32,096 nucleotides of DNA from contig CAJBYO010000099.1 of assembly GCA_903959905.1 (NCBI GenBank), positions 1-32,096 of the forward strand. The letters run 5' to 3'. Origin of the DNA: an uncultured Bacteroidales bacterium. Lineage in GTDB: Bacteria > Bacteroidota > Bacteroidia > Bacteroidales > FEN-979. Under the pieces are notes generated by a model. That model ran no database searches, had not been told where the DNA came from, and saw nothing but the letters and a program-made list of their open reading frames with translations. Of the stretch, positions 31,926 through 32,096 are shown one piece after another. Both the position numbers and the translations under genes were made by a program. Numbering within the stretch: position 1 is the first letter of the stretch; each line of letters begins with the position of its first letter.

Positions 31926-32096
31926 CTGTTTAAAAATGTTTTTAAATCCCTGTAGGGATTTTATATGGGTAGAAAACCGTGTATAAATGCATTATTTCGT
32001 CCCGTATGGGACGAGATAACTGTAGAAACATTCGATTTCTACCCACATATTGTGCCTACGGCACAGGTTTAAGATTAGAACTTCAACAAATTAAGA
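31926..32096. mobile_element. MITE-like 182-bp structured element, copy 2 (cut by window edge)
   Basis: It differs from copy 1 at about four positions over 171 bp. One change lengthens the first hairpin to AAATCCCT/AGGGATTT. About 11 bp of the right end lie beyond the window. The 11-bp junction between copies (31915-31925) with the abutting ends makes a near-perfect palindrome: TTTAAACAGtCTCT / AGAGcCTGTTTAAA. Confidence 0.75.

Noticed and set aside
31733..32096. CRISPR or rRNA/tRNA locus at the right edge
   Set aside because: There are only two 182-bp copies with inverted ends and internal hairpins, with no tRNA cloverleaf or rRNA signature.

Overview
The window looks like a chromosomal segment of a member of the Bacteroidota, probably a Bacteroidales-like anaerobe or facultative anaerobe. 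Three things suggest this. Several promoters match the Bacteroidota -33 TTTG / -7 TAnnTTTG pattern. The gene sets are typical of the phylum: a TPR-LuxR regulator, a two-ExbD TonB operon with a PstS-like lipoprotein, FISUMP lipoproteins and PKD-like repeat proteins. Complex I is the 11-subunit form without NuoEFG. Every convincing gene is on the minus strand, so the window is read from right to left. The assignment rests on gene content only; no database search was run.

From right to left: (1) 31733-32096 holds two tandem copies of a structured, MITE-like 182-bp element. (2) 31702-29755 is a three-gene lipoprotein operon ending in a FISUMP-domain protein, followed by a 9-bp minisatellite. (3) 29470-19569 is a complete nuoABCDHIJKLMN operon with a perfect -7 element, followed by two small genes of unknown function (109 and 65 aa). 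(4) 18796-13035 encodes a PstS-like lipoprotein, a TPR protein, ExbB, two ExbD proteins and TonB. The exbB-exbD-exbD-tonB part has its own well-spaced promoter, and a hairpin terminator follows tonB. (5) 12773-10815 encodes a secreted/membrane TPR protein with a C-terminal LuxR-type helix-turn-helix. It starts at TTG, and its promoter overlaps the tonB terminator. (6) A 903-bp non-coding gap follows. (7) 9911-1 is the 5' part of a giant surface-protein gene (at least 3303 codons, open at the window edge). It has a signal peptide, a beta-rich N-terminal region, two invasin-type Ig-like domains, about 30 tandem PKD-like repeats of about 82 aa, and the start of a different PKD-like region.

The energetic theme is consistent. 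An ion-pumping complex I without the NADH-oxidising module would build the membrane potential, and ExbB/ExbD/TonB spend it on outer-membrane transport. The regulator gene lies upstream of the giant surface-protein gene and on the same strand, so it is a candidate controller of it; this is inference.

The least explained signals are: the nested organisation of the giant repeat gene (a five-unit, 1221-bp higher-order repeat carried twice); three unrelated short tandem-repeat arrays that each begin 1-2 bp after a stop codon; and the structured 182-bp element with a decayed copy in the leader of the regulator gene.
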